Of a DNA stretch of 64,000 nt, positions 12,085 through 24,399 are shown one piece after another. Within the stretch, counting starts at the first letter, position 1. Every line of letters starts with the position of its first letter. The stretch comes from Buxus sempervirens (Eukaryota > Streptophyta > Magnoliopsida > Buxales > Buxaceae): positions 33,088,213 to 33,152,212 of the forward strand of contig OX387185.1 of NCBI GenBank assembly GCA_947561395.2, given 5' to 3'. The position numbers and the translations under genes are program-made. The notes under the pieces were generated by a model that saw only the letters and a program-made list of their open reading frames with translations, searched no databases and was not told where the DNA came from.

Positions 12085-12499
12085 GGGAAAATTATAGAAA
12101 AGGGTCAGTTTTCGGCCATAATTATAAAAACATGCCACTAAGATCCCAAATTACATAAACATGCCACTTTTTGTTGATATTTATAAAAAAGTCCTTCAAA
12201 ATTAAATTATAGGATCACTTTTCAAAAATAATTAAATTTCAGGATCATTTTCTTGGGACACAAGTTTATCATATATAGGACTCAAGCTTATTACATGGGA
12301 CACAAGCTCATCTTATATGGGACATGAGCGCATCAGCGTGGTCTGTCTATAATAAAATGATACTATTTTTTAATTATGTTTTAGAAGTGACCATTCAAGC
12401 CAATTATGGGCGAAAAGTGGCATGTTTCTGTAATTTGGGATCTTAATGGCATGTTTTTATAATTATGGCCGAAAAGTGACCCTTTTCCATAATTTTCCC
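12085..12499. mobile_element. hAT-type MITE with 8-bp TSD
   Basis: A 415-bp noncoding element has terminal inverted repeats of about 87 bp (outer end GGGAAAATTAT, then GAAAAGGGTCA) with roughly five mismatches between the arms. It is flanked on both sides by TTTTTAGA (12077-12084 and 12500-12507), an 8-bp target-site duplication as made by hAT transposases. The inner part carries three GGGACA(C/T)(A/G)AG-like phrases. There is no coding capacity, so it depends on a transposase elsewhere. Similarity of the arms suggests a fairly recent insertion compared with the other MITEs here. Confidence 0.8.
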
Positions 12500-12604
12500 T
12501 TTTTAGAAGCTGAAAATTTCAAATTTTAAAAACATAAAATTGATCTCTAATTTTTTAAAAATATTTTAATAATTTCTTATTTGATTAATCAATTCACTTA
12601 AGGC

Positions 12605-13000
12605 TTCATTTACTACCACCACCACCATATCAACATTACCATCACTACCATACCACCACTACCAACACCACACTCGCACCCTTACTACCACCACCACCAC
12701 AACATTCACACCATTATTATCACCATCTATTACAGCGCCACACAACCACTACCATTTTTGCACTACTACCACCACACCACTATTACCTCTAGCACTATTA
12801 CTACCACCACCCCATTATAACCACCATCACTAACACTACCATCATATGCCATTCTTACTACTAACAGCAATACAACACTACTACCACTACTACAACACAC
12901 CTCAACCATTGTCATCACCACACTACCACTATCACTATTGACATCACACCACTAGTACCACTAACATCATTACTATCACCACCGCCACTTTTGCTACTAT
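12605..13000. repeat. Degenerate (ACC/ACT/ATC) trinucleotide tract
   Basis: About 400 bp dominated by interspersed ACC, ACT, ATC and AAC triplets on the plus strand, strongly depleted in G. It starts about 100 bp past the hAT-type MITE. No reading frame of biological interest crosses it. Confidence 0.85.
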
Positions 13001-13710
13001 AACTGTAACTAACGCCAACTATATTATTATCACAAACAGTTTTTAAATCATGATTATTAGAATTACCAAAAGTATTTTTACTGATTTTTAAAACCATAAT
13101 TAATTTTAGCTAATTGTTACCAAACGGTTCATCTCTTCACTTGTTTCCAAAATCACAAAAACAATTTGAAAAGCTTTTAGTTTCGATGTTTCAAGTATTA
13201 TTATGAAACAGACTGTTTAACTTTCAGAAAGGTTGAATTACTTATTGAAGGGCGGTGGGGGGAAAAAAGTGAACCAAGTCATATTTGATGCCAAAGAGCA
13301 TGTGCTGAAGATTTTACGGAGGAAAAGGATATTTGTTATGTGGGGTCAGAGAGATGATGAAGTCCACATATTCCCTATCAACTCCAATCATTATTTGTGA
13401 CAAACCATGTTCTGAAATGAGTGTATATCAGGGAAGAAAGCTTTGGAGCATTTAGGGGAATGAGTAAAATGACTTGAACAGTCGAGAAGGTTGAAGCCAA
13501 TATGACAAACTGATCCAAACTACCATTAGGAAGCTCAACAGTTGAATTTGCTATGTAATAGATACAAATTTGGTGATATTATTAACAAGTAAATAAGGAA
13601 ATGATAGAAATTTGGTATAGAATTAGGTTATGTACTATGTGGAACTAGAGCAAGGTTTTGTTGGGTGTTGTTTACATAATGTAAATAACAAATAGGAGAT
13701 AACTATTGAA

Positions 13711-14138
13711 TAAATTACACTTACCTCCTTGTGCTTTCTGACAACTGCAGATACCACTCCTGAGGTTTCCTAAATGACACTTACCTCCCTTATAAGACAT
13801 ATAAAATATAATTTCACTATTTTATCCTTTATCAAATTTTTTTAAAAATAAAAAAAATTAAAATTGTAAATAATAAAATCATTCATAATTTTTAAATTGA
13901 TAGTTGTAACTTTTAAAAATTATTTATCATTATAAAAAAAAACCTCAAAATCTTATACTTTTTTATACCTAAAGAAGGGTAAATTCGTCAAAAAATATTC
14001 ATATATTAATAAATTTTGTGCAAAAGGGAAGGATATGAAGTAGACAACAAAAATAGAAGGGCGGTGAGTGTCATTTCAGAAACCTCAGAGGAGATATCTG
14101 CAGTTATCAGAAACCATATGGGAGGTAAGTGTAATTTA
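13711..14138. mobile_element. TIR element (MITE), about 430 bp
   Basis: Left end TAAATTACACTTACCTCC is the exact reverse complement of the right end, and the repeats extend for about 80 bp at roughly 80 percent identity (sharing CTGAGGTTTC and AACTGCAGATA). The centre is AT-rich and noncoding. Both ends carry TA, consistent with a TA target duplication as in Tc1/mariner-type MITEs, but a 2-bp match is weak evidence, and the superfamily is unassigned. Confidence 0.65.
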
Positions 14139-17100
14139 CTCTTTACTTTTCAACTGAGTCATGGAGGCTACATGTGGGATCTAGGAAGGAAAGAGAAGAA
14201 AAGAAAATGGTAAAGGAATCAATTTTTTCCTCCTCGGTCGGAATGAGGGACATGGATTTATGAAGAGAACTGTTTGGAGATCAAAATCTTTCTCATATCC
14301 AAAAGGTAGAGATTTTGAAAGAAAGTAAGAAAAAGATGATATAACTTCTTTTAACATTCAACTTTTTTTTTTGAAAATAATAAACGCACAAAATATTATA
14401 AATAGAGGAGTTATGGTACAAGTCTGGGTCGAGTCCGGCCCACAAAATCATCAAGAACTACATCATTGATTCACTATAACTACTATTGATTCAAAATATT
14501 ATAACTACTATTTTTTTTTTAACATTCTACTTGATTCACTATAACTACTATTGATAACAATTAATCTTACCTAAATTTATGAGAGATCTTATTAGAAAAT
14601 GCATTAAGAATTTAAATTATTTCATTTCTTTTATTCTCTTGAACTATTTTGTTTTCCAAAATCTAAGGTCCCAAATGTAGGCAGAATATTTCACATTTTC
14701 TTTGGTTCCACCCCCTTTTCTCCTCACAATCCGTTCATATATCAGATTTTGAATTATATTCATGGTTATAGTGAAAGATAAGAAATGACCATATTTGAGA
14801 AGTGTTTCCCAAGTAGAAGATATTATGAAAAATAAATAAAGACTTGGGTGATTATGAAAAACTACCAGAAGATACCATAGTCAATGATAGGGTAAATGCT
14901 CGTCCCAACCAAAAAAAATAAAATAAATATTAGGATGCATTTGATTTTTGTGAAACTATAGTTTCACACATTTCTCAACCTTCAGAAAGACAAACTTGTT
15001 TTTCATCTCATTTTTTCTTACAATGCAAGTCTCAACCTTTTGTTTTTGTTTTTTCCTCTTTCTTGGTATCCAAACTCACATGAAGCAGGTTTTATACAAT
15101 CTCCTGCCATTTCTAGGTGTAAAGGGGTGCCCTGCACATGCAAACGAGGTTAAAATTGATAATTAAAAACAAAAAAACGAAGATGTAATAATATGTATAT
15201 ATAAAAATAAAAAAAAAAGCAAATGCAGGTACAAAAGCGATTTAGTTAACACAATTTAACTACTTTTCCTCTAACAAATAAATTCCACATTTATAAGCAT
15301 TAGAGTATGACAACTAATGCAAGAAGGGCAAAAACAAGGACGTTACATACATACAACTTTCACCATATTTTTAGAACACCTTTCCAGTGCCCAAGAGCAC
15401 AAACCATGGGTTGCATCCACAATGGTCACCTTGCATCTCTGGCCCTCCCACTTGGAAAGTCTCGCTTGAATTGCACCTGTTTAGTGGAGTTATTCAATAC
15501 AAAATATCACTTAAAATATGTTCCCCCTCTATATAAGACGGTAGAAATAGTGAATAAAATGGGGGCAAATACGGTATATAAAAAAAAACTGTTGCACAGT
15601 ATATAACAAAAATATCACTATTTATTTATTATTGAAAATAACATACTTGACTCTGAATTATTTTTAAAAAGTATCACTTAAAAAAATGGTATATGGAAAC
15701 AGAAAATTACCCAATCTAATAAAACAAAAGTATGAGTAAATCTGAATTATGTTTAAAAATATCAATTTCTCATTAAAAAAAGGCAATGGTCTATGACTAA
15801 ATCTTAAATATGTTCAAAAAGTATCACTAATTCTCAATTATGAAGAATTGGGCAATTGAATCTAAATTATTTTGACAAAAGTATCACTTAATACCAAATC
15901 TTCCTTTTCTTTAAGTGTTGCACCGACTACAAGATATTGAATAAATGACTGAATCTTAATTATTTACAAGCAAGCAGGATGGAAGTATGTCTGATTCCCA
16001 CTTTTATATAAGGTTATATGATAAACATCTTCTTAGATTGATTCAATCCAAAAGAATTTATGTGCACATAAGATGATTGAAAATATGATTTTTACTAAGT
16101 TAAGAAAAAGGATGCCAACCACACCCACATAATCAGTATACATTTTATTTTATTTTTCCTATTTTAATTACTTAAAATGCTGCATTTACATTGTCCTGAA
16201 CATTTATTAAAAACCAGTAGCTTGTGCCACCATAATGGAGATAATCCCCTCATTCAACAACATATTGAGCTTTATGTCTTGTAAGTCCACACCACTTAAA
16301 AAACAAAAAATAAAAAAAATTCTCCAAGAGTCACTGTCAAACATGCAAATCAATCAGAGTCATACTTCACATGAAAGAGAAAAACTTTAAGGTGTGGATT
16401 AATCATAGATCATCTCCCTCCTTAGTGCTCTCACTCCTATCACTCCTATAGTGGATAATGGTCCTTTAGAGTTTCAATATCATTAGCCTTCAATTTTGGT
16501 TGCTTCCCAACTAGATCTCCACTTTTTGCTTAATAAATTTAATAGTTAGGTATAACATTGTTTTCCTCATAACTAGGTAGAAATCCTCTGTGATCACCAT
16601 TACATCCTTGAACTGGCATGCAGCAGACTAGTGATTGGAGACACGGGTCACCGTAATACGAAAGATTAAAAAAAATTAATGCCTGTATATCAACGGAGCG
16701 GCTCGAAATGGTGAAATATGTGTGCACGTCTGTGTATGAAGCCGATTTGGAATGGCTAATGAACATTGTCGTTCCAATCGATATTCAATCTAAATTGCCT
16801 CTATAAAAATATTTTGAACTAGGGCAACGCAAAGTTGTTTAGAAAAAAAAAAAAAAACTTTATTTTGGTGCACTCGCCCAAACCCGACCTTAGTGTATTA
16901 TAAAATTACTTTTATATGTTTAAAATATTATTTTATTATTTTTTTAATACTACCAGGTTAACCTTGACTGCCCCGTAACCGACCCGATAGTGGCGGGTTA
17001 GGGTTTGGTGTTGGCTAATACTCTATAGGGGCGGGTTTGGTTTATGAATGAGCTTTTGATATTTGAATGCGAATTGAAGAGCTCATAACCCTTTCAACAT

Positions 17101-17372
17101 TTGCTCCTTATCCAAACCAGCTTGCAATTCCACTCTTACATGGGCCTCTATAAGGCCGTAAAAAGGTTAGGTTTTAATCAGTTTGGGCTCAGCCCAACCC
17201 AAGTCTGGCATGGAAAATGAAAGTGAAAAAAGGTTTTATTATAGAACAACCCACCATTTGATTTGCTATTGATGATAAATCTAAATAAATTTACGTTAGA
17301 TAGTTTCTTTTTTAAGTATCATGCGTTTTTAGAATAGTAACGTTAGAAATCCTAGAAAGGGTAGGTACATAC
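14139..17372. other. Intergenic sequence without genes
   Basis: AT-rich DNA with short local repeats: TGATTCACTATAACTACTAT occurs near 14466 and again near 14529. The segment at about 16880-17060 has GGCGGGTTAGGGTTTGG-like GC-rich phrases similar to those near 4500, suggesting a shared but undefined repeat family. The open frame at 15307-15606 lacks recognisable features. Confidence 0.55.
15650..15970. repeat. Degenerate tandem repeat
   Basis: Four to five imperfect copies of a unit of about 55-90 bp containing (T)CTGAATTAT or a variant, then TTTAAAAAGTATCACT, begin near 15650, 15737, 15802, 15858 and 15950. The region is noncoding. Similar TATCACTTAAAA phrases recur around 30640, so the unit may belong to a dispersed family. 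Confidence 0.5.
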
Positions 17373-18092
17373 TGTAAGCACCTAATTTTTGCGCATAAAA
17401 AATTACTAAAAGCTCTAAAATAGAAATCATGGAAATCGTAGGTACGCTGAGCCAAATCTTCTTCATGTAAAACTTGTTCGATTTAGATCGGGAAAATCGT
17501 ACGGATTTTATGAAACCATGTGCTATGGCTCGAATCCGTAGTCAATCCTATTTCCGATAGTAGCAGTTGACAATTGAATCCAAATTTTCCTATTATTTTC
17601 GTATCCATGATAGTGCGAAAAGAAGGCTCAGCTGTAAGCATCCAATTTTTGCATAAACAAACCATAAGGTTTTCTTGGGCCTTTTTCAAAGGTTTTTGGC
17701 CCGAGCCTCAACTTGGGCTTAGTTTAGATTTGGTGGAACTTCCAACGGGGCCCACCTACACAATCTCACTTCACTTGGATCAATAAAATAAAATTAAACT
17801 GGGCTGAGCTAATGGAGGCCCAAAATAAACCAATAAGAGACATGCTTGAGTTGGATGGTGGGTGAAGCCAAACAAACACGAATCCAATCAGGTTAAACCA
17901 ATGGAACCCACTTTATAACAGGATGAACCGGGGTGTTTATAGAGTTCTTTGGTTCAGTTGTCCAGATCCCTAAATGCAGACCAAACTTAGGTTAAGTGCC
18001 TACCTGCACCCAAAATCAGGTAGTGGCGACTCTCTGAAACCCCTAAATTTCGCGTGCGCACACATACTGGCCGGTACGGACGAGTACCAACA
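17373..18092. mobile_element. LTR-like fragment(s) of a Ty3/gypsy element
   Basis: The start TGTAAGCACCTAATTTTTGC is repeated with slight change at 17633 (TGTAAGCATCCAATTTTTGC), each beginning with TG as LTRs do. Downstream lie GGCCCACC, an AATAAAATAAAA stretch and a GTAGTGGCGACTCTC phrase near 18020, a combination I associate with plant Tat/Ogre-type gypsy LTR and leader regions. A possible CA end lies at 18092. No gag-pol sequence is present. The duplicated start suggests two overlapping or nested LTR pieces. Confidence 0.4.
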
Positions 18093-18832
18093 GGTTTTAG
18101 ATTAAATTCTGGTATTTACAGATATTCAATTTATGATACCAGCAGAGATTTAAAAATGGAATTAAAAAAAAAATTTTACATTAATTGTCGTTTGTTTTTA
18201 TAGATCTAATGTTTCTTAAAATAAAAGAAAAGCTAACAGGATTAGTCTGGGGTGTAATGAGTTAGGTTCAAGCTAAATATACCTTAAACTAAACTTCGAG
18301 ATAAATAGGTTTTTGGGTTGTATGAAATTTCAGCCTGAAACCAATCCGAACTTTGGAGCTTTTTATACTTCTGTAAATGATCCCAAACAAATTTTCTGTT
18401 AATTTTATCAATTTTCATCACAAGAAATAGATTTTGGAATCCAATATGTAATTTAGCTTTCCAACGGTTTAATTTTTCCAAAATTCTCTTAGAAATCAAT
18501 AGGAACACCAATATTTGCTGTTCCAGCTAGCAAGCATTGTGACCGAAAGCTCTAGACCATCTGCCATGCAAACTAGAAGATATTGATGACTTTGAACTTT
18601 TGGATAAACAAGATGGATTACAGATAGAATCCAGTGTTCATTATTCTATCACAAATCTCTTAAGCCAGCTTTGAATAGATAAAATAGAGTTGATCCCTTG
18701 ATTCAGGAACTGCATGGGCCCAAATGTTCCCTTGATTCACAAATCTCAGTGCTCCTGTTATAAAATTGACACTGGAGGCCAAAAGTTTTTCTTCTAAAAA
18801 AAAAAAAAAAAAAAAATTTTATAGGCTGGGTT
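18093..18832. other. Intergenic sequence, no gene seen
   Basis: No recognisable gene. A pure A-run of about 22 bases occurs at about 18797-18818. It lies on the wrong strand to be the tail of the adjacent minus-strand LINE fragment. Confidence 0.55.
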
Positions 18833-19320
18833 TCAACCTAGGAGTAGTGATTTGGTAACTAATTTATAGGTTGTGTTATGAAGACTAATTGGTGGTGTAA
18901 CTGGTCTGAGGTTTCTCCACTTGTAGAGCATCTCAGGAGGCATAAATGCATTTGAGAAAATGTGTCTGATCATATTCTTAATAGAACTTCCCATAATGGT
19001 TGTAAGCAAAGTATGAAGTCCATTTGGACCAGAAACTTTCTTGGGATTAAGTGACTTGGGTACTAAATCAATCCCTAATCCATAATTGCTTTGTCTAACC
19101 AATCTTTGTCTTTTTGGTCCAATTTTGGGAGCAGTTTGCAAGGACTTAATGAGAAAATCACAAACATGAAGTTTAAGAATACCCTTTGTTACCACTCCTC
19201 ATTATCAATTTAAGCAAAATTATCCTATTCATTCTCCTCCTACTTGTACTGGCAATGTGAAAAAATTGTGTTATTATCTTTATGTTTAAGCCAAAGAAAA
19301 TGCCAAGCATTTCTTCATTC
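18833..19320 (-). pseudogene. LINE (L1-type) reverse transcriptase fragment
   Basis: Reading on the minus strand, a degraded linker (FLWLKHKDNNTIFSH, matching the W-L-K-x-G-D-x-N-T-x-F-F-H motif between endonuclease and RT) is followed by KVSGPNGLHTLL (the K-A-P-G-P-D-G block) and PPISLHNTTYKLVTKSLLLG (the R-P-I-S-L-x-N-x-x-Y-K block). The sequence stops before the F-A-D-D active site. It belongs to a different LINE lineage from the copies at 32.9-64 kb. Both ends are truncated. Confidence 0.75.
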
Positions 19321-19344
19321 CAAACCCTTTTTCTCAGTGACTAA

Positions 19345-19437
19345 GGCCTTGTTTGGCAAAAATTAATTTGCAAAACGAGTTCTAGGAACTCATTCTCAGA
19401 TTGAATCCCTAATCCGCAATGAATGCCAAACGAGGCC
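19345..19437. mobile_element. PIF/Harbinger-type (Tourist-like) MITE, 93 bp
   Basis: TIRs GGCCTTGTTTGGCA and, inverted, GGCCTCGTTTGGCA bracket 93 bp. TAA is found directly outside both ends (19342-19344 and 19438-19440), the 3-bp target duplication usual for PIF/Harbinger elements. It lies immediately beside the LINE relic at 18833-19320. No coding capacity. Confidence 0.72.
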
Positions 19438-22400
19438 TAATTTTGTAAGCATTGGACACATTTAATCATGGCACCAGATCATAGAAGAAAGCATCAAGAA
19501 ACTCAAATGATTCAAATCTAAAAGGCTGTAACTGTTGTTTATTTGTTACTTGTCTTTAACTGCCAATTAATGAGAACAAAGAACTGTAAATGCGAAAGGA
19601 GAGAGAATAGGAGAAGTTAACTCCCATAAAAACACTTCTCTAATGGCAATTAAAAGATGCCCATTAATGAGAAATTTCTCCCCCATAAATAAGACTCTAA
19701 ATTGCGTCCAGAGATGAGTTTCTCTTCTGTTGAAAAATTTCTTTTGAGGCTCCTTTAATAGAAAGCTTTTCTGCTGAAGAGAAACCCAATTAGTGTCAGA
19801 GATCTTCTGGAATCCATCCATCTATTTGGAAGGATATATATTGTGGAAATAGGGAATTGCATTTCCAATTCTCAGATGTACTTGCAATTGAAAAAAGATC
19901 CTCAACTTCTGTTGCAATTCTTTTGGAGCAAGAACAGCTATACATGCAAGTATACATGAAGAAACTCCGGATCAGGTTTAGAATGAGATGCAATGAGCTG
20001 AACATTTCAATTCCCGGAAAAGCATCATGCCATTTCCCATCATCTTCCACTCAGCAAAAACTCAATCAAGTCCCTTTCTGATAGGGTCCCCAAAATTTAT
20101 ATCCTTGATGGCTTCTTTGGACTTTCTCTCATCTTCCATCAAAAACCATAATATTAGGCTTATGAAAGATAATTATCTCTTGCAGGTTTCTTCAAAATCT
20201 TGACGAGTCCCATTGCTATTCAGTTTGTGTTGTGATTAGGGTTTACCAATATATGAAAGTTTGATTTAATCCCAGCTCTATGATCATTTCCCATCAGCAA
20301 AATTTGTTTTATCAGACAGTTAATGTTGCTTCATTGGTGTCAGTCTGTTTTGCACTTAAAAGAAGTCTTCTGGCTGGGGTTTCACTAGTTAAGCACATAG
20401 AGGCTAAGGTTGTTCTCTGGCTCCCTGTTCCTTTCATATTTCGCTTCTGGGTCTTCTTCCTCCATGGGTTGTTTCTCCTCCAGATGATCTCTCTCGTCGA
20501 TCAGCTCTTGAAGGCCGAAGCTCCTCAGCCAAGCGTGGGAAGTTTGGGATGTTTGTTGCACCATCATCCTTAATTCGCAATGAGCTATATCTAAAACAGA
20601 GTCAGTCCAAGCCAGAAGTAGAGGAAATGAAGCTTAGAGTCAGACCTGCAATGGTGTTTATAGACATGAATTGCAGTTAATGTCCCTTCACCTTATAGTT
20701 TGATATCCCATCAGCCAGTTTAGACTGCCTTGTTATTGTTGTTATTCTTCTCAATATTATTATTACTACTATCAGTTCACCTACTCCAGCGATCAACAAA
20801 TGCACCTTATTGATTACGATTTAGTATAGATCACTGTAATACTGGATAAAACATGGGTTGAGAAATCTACCAAACAAAACAAATATGATGCCGGTAGCAG
20901 ATATGCATCTTTTCTCCATTAATATTTATTTAACTATGCTGAGAAGATAATGGTTGAGATGAATTCCATGCAAAATTAGTTTTCCCAAAGAATAAACCCC
21001 ATACACTTGCCAAGTGATACTGAAGTGGGAGAATTCCAATAGATATATATATATATATATTTGGGATGTGGGTGAATCACTAGTAAGAAATAAAAGGCGG
21101 GAAATCCCCAGAAGAGATCACTTTCATGATCTTAGACCAGCTATATACCATCTATGAGGGATAGATAATATGATGTCACACAAAACTGGAACTGGAAAAT
21201 ATTAGAAGTGAGCAACGCACATAATCGACAAGACAATCACTAGACCAGCTGTTATATAAGAACACAGCTGAAATGAGTTGAGGAAATTATCATTGCATAG
21301 AAGAACTATAAAAAATTAAACAAATATATACATAGAATCAAAAGGGCCACGGAATGAACACATTCGAAAGCATTTTAAAAGTAGCTACAATGGGATGAAA
21401 GAGGATTCAATGGTCTTAAATGAAAAATCCCTGGGAATGAAGGATTCAAAAGGGCCAAGGAAGAAAGGAAAAGTACCAGCTTCAAGTTAATCCAAAAAGA
21501 TCCCAAGGCAAATAATCTAACCAAAAATATGATTTCGAAGGATTTAATGGAAGAGGATTAACAAGCCTAACTAGTTAAGTTATTTCCTACCATATGTATT
21601 ATGCCTCCCCCATCCCAATGTGTTGGAATCTTGTCCAAACATGTGTGTATAACCGCATATATGTACAATTTGGTTACACCCACACCCACACATAGCTGCA
21701 TTCCAATTCCTAAGATTAATAATTTCCCATGCTGGACACTCAACATCCATGTGAAAATATCATTTGTGTCCATATATCTCAGGTGGTAATGCAATTCTTT
21801 CTGATTCCCCAATGTTTGGAGGGCACATCTTTTGCAAAGCTTTCTCCTGGCCCTGAAATGTTACATCACATAAGTGGGCTTCTATGATTATGTTATGGTT
21901 CTCCAATATGTTGGATTTCCCCATGCCCTTCAAGAAATGCCACAATCTTTGCAAGAATCAAGCACTGAAACCCTAAATTTCAAAACTTAACCATGAATAA
22001 AATCCAAATATTACACTTCCCCTTCTATATATTGTGACCAGTGTGTTCTGTTTCGTTAGACCTTGTAGTGTCATGAATATGGGATTTTCCTTTTTTTTTT
22101 TTTTTAATTCAAAAGGAAGGTAAAGGAAGATAAGCTGCTTGCACCTTGTATACACACATCATTTACATGGGTTATGCATCTTCTAATTATTCAACTAAGC
22201 CAAACTCATTACTATTGATGAGGTAGAAAAAATAAAGGAAAAAAGATGAAAAGAAGATAGAATTAGTGTGATACGAAAGGGGACAGCAGTCTTTAGGAAG
22301 TGTGTAAGAGCAAGAACTAGATACAGAATACAGGACATCACAGTTAGGAGAAAGATCAGGTTCGAATTGTATTCAAGTGTTTGATACAAGAATAATTTAG

Positions 22401-23761
22401 ATCTGGAGGGCACTCAAATGGTTATTAGGGACCTTATTTGCATGATTTAATGATTTTCATTCCTGTTGGCAAGAAAAAGTTTATCCGTTGATTCCTTTGA
22501 GGAGCAAAAATATAACATACTGATGAATAGTATTCACTGAAATGTACAATATCTAAAATTTAAGGCATATAAAAGCAAAAGAAGCTATTACCATTCATGT
22601 GTATAAACCAACTGGAAAAATGGAGATAATGCATGCAGCCGTGTATTTACATATTTTGATGTTCTAACATGTTACAAAAAGGTTTTTGTATATATAAAGG
22701 CAAAATGAAGGAATGGTGGGGGGGGGGGGGGGGGGGGTGGCGGGGTCCAAAAAACCAGTGTGCAATCAAGATTATATTTTATGGCTTGAAAAAAAAAATT
22801 TTGATCATGTAGTATGCCTAACATAATTACAGAGGCTAGGAACAAATTAGTCAAAAACATGAGCTTACACTCAGCAGAATAATTCTGCAGGATGCAGTTG
22901 TCAGGAAAAAATTACATTATACACAGTCCAGCCCAGAGTCACCCTTGCCGAGCATCAACACCACCTTTTAGTGGTTATTGGCTGTTAGAAAGTCATCCGG
23001 ATTCTGAGGTCTCCCAGAGGCAGGATTGATGTGCATTTTGTATTTCAATGTGTTATACCGCACAGAACTGTATGGAATTGACAAACAAAATAAATTTAAT
23101 CAAACAAATAAAAGCATTAAATAATTTTGTTTTCCTAGCGAAAAATTCTCACTATCTTCAGTGGCATGTGGCTCACATACATGAAACTAAAATCATTAAT
23201 AAATCACTCCATAAATACATTAATGAATCAAATTAAGCCAACACTTTATCCAGATACAAACAAACAAAAAATCCATGAACTGGTTTTGAAATATTGTATC
23301 ATGTATAGATTTTTATATTTCTTCTTTCAAATATGAATAAAGGGCGTGATGGTAAAAACTTCAGGCTGCCACCATGAAAATGCAGGACTGAGAGTTTAGG
23401 CCTCTGGACATGGATGATACATGTGTTCCTTCAAACTCAAGACTAATGCAATGTCATCAATATATATTTACTTGTTTTTAAAAATAAGACATTTCTTTAT
23501 GTCTTGCTGTTTCTTTTAATTTTATTTTAACATTCATTCTTTCCAAATGGACTAGCATGGCAAAAAGGGAAATGTTCCCAAGCATCTTTCTTTCCTACTT
23601 ACTCCTAATTGCAGACAGCATCTGCAAATACCATATGCATAGAACATGCAATGATAAATCCAGCTGGAAAATATGGCCATGAGTCACCAGAGAACACAGA
23701 GCACAAAACCAAGTGATCTACCAACTCTGGGTAGGACTAACACATAACACCTGCTAGGAAA
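19438..23761. other. Long gene-poor intergenic stretch
   Basis: No gene could be supported. A minus-strand frame at 20385-20567 (60 residues, rich in Glu, with RSFGLQELIDERDHLEE) and its neighbourhood at 19800-20700 are less AT-rich and could be the relic of a coding exon, but I recognise no family and see no splice-linked partner exon. The block 21560-21960 likewise lacks a supported product. Contains an (AT)n run near 21044 and a G20 tract at 22718. Confidence 0.5.
22718..22737. repeat. Homopolymer G20 tract
   Basis: Twenty consecutive G residues, then TGGCGGGG. Very unusual in AT-rich plant intergenic DNA; able to form G-quadruplexes and prone to sequencing or assembly length error. Confidence 0.9.
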
Positions 23762-24332
23762 TTTTGCAAGAGTGATCATCAACCATGAATATGCGGATGA
23801 TCAACTTGCTGGAGACTTTGATGATTTGAATCTTGATGAATTTAGTCTTCCAGATTAGTCTAAGTTTATTATATTTTTTGTAATCAAAGTTTAGAAACTT
23901 TACTTTCTCTTTTTTTTTTTTTTTTTGAAACTGCAAATGAAAGATAGATGAGTGGGTGTCAACCTAGTTGGGATGTGCTCATATTATAGTGATGCAGTAT
24001 TATTTGTGGAAGTGTATTATGTATTGTTGTATTTGCAAAATTGTACTTGTACTTGTAATAATTAATTTATTTAAATTTTTTTGAGCAAATTCTATCCCAG
24101 TATGTGTAAAGACATTTTTGTGAATAATAAACATATTTTTCAGAATTTTTTATGGTTTTTTTTACTATTTTTCCCATTTTCTCCAATTTTTTTGCAAAAA
24201 AATTACCCAAGCCCGTGGGCGGCCCGGCACGACACGGCCCATCCCTAGCCGTGCTGCGGGCTGGGCCATGCCTGGGTTTTCGGTGACGGACCAAGCATGG
24301 GCTAATCGTGCCAGGCCGGCCCGTTAAGCAAC
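23762..24332 (+). mobile_element. Probable hAT transposon terminal fragment
   Basis: The right end (CCGTTAAGCAACCCTA) and the GC-rich subterminal block before it (GGGCGGCCCGGCACGACACGG and related phrases at 24210-24310) closely resemble the terminus at 40,110-40,137, which belongs to the hAT element described below. Just inside, at 23795-23858, a short frame ends in DDLNLDEFSLPD and a stop, which may be the transposase C-terminus. Between them is AT-rich 3' sequence. The left boundary is arbitrary. Confidence 0.5.
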
Positions 24333-24346
24333 CCTAGGGGGAGGTT

Positions 24347-24365
24347 TGTGTGTGTGTGTGTGTGT
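24347..24365. repeat. (GT)n microsatellite
   Basis: GT run between the hAT-like end and the LINE 3' fragment. Confidence 0.85.
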
Positions 24366-24399
24366 TGATTGTACAGTTGAATGTCATGTAGTGGGTTCA

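Noticed and set aside
12915..13097. Ser/Asp/Val-rich minus-strand frame
   Set aside because: Generated by the degenerate ACC/ACT repeat.
18783..18820. Long A-run as the tail of the neighbouring LINE fragment
   Set aside because: The LINE fragment is on the minus strand, so its tail would appear as a T-run on the plus strand.
22300..22420. Possible tRNA T-arm near an AGGTTCGAATT phrase
   Set aside because: No matching acceptor stem, D-arm or anticodon arm could be drawn around it.
24067..24294. Minus-strand frame starting with Arg/Pro/Gly-rich residues
   Set aside because: It covers the GC-rich subterminal region and AT-rich flank of a hAT-like end; composition explains it.
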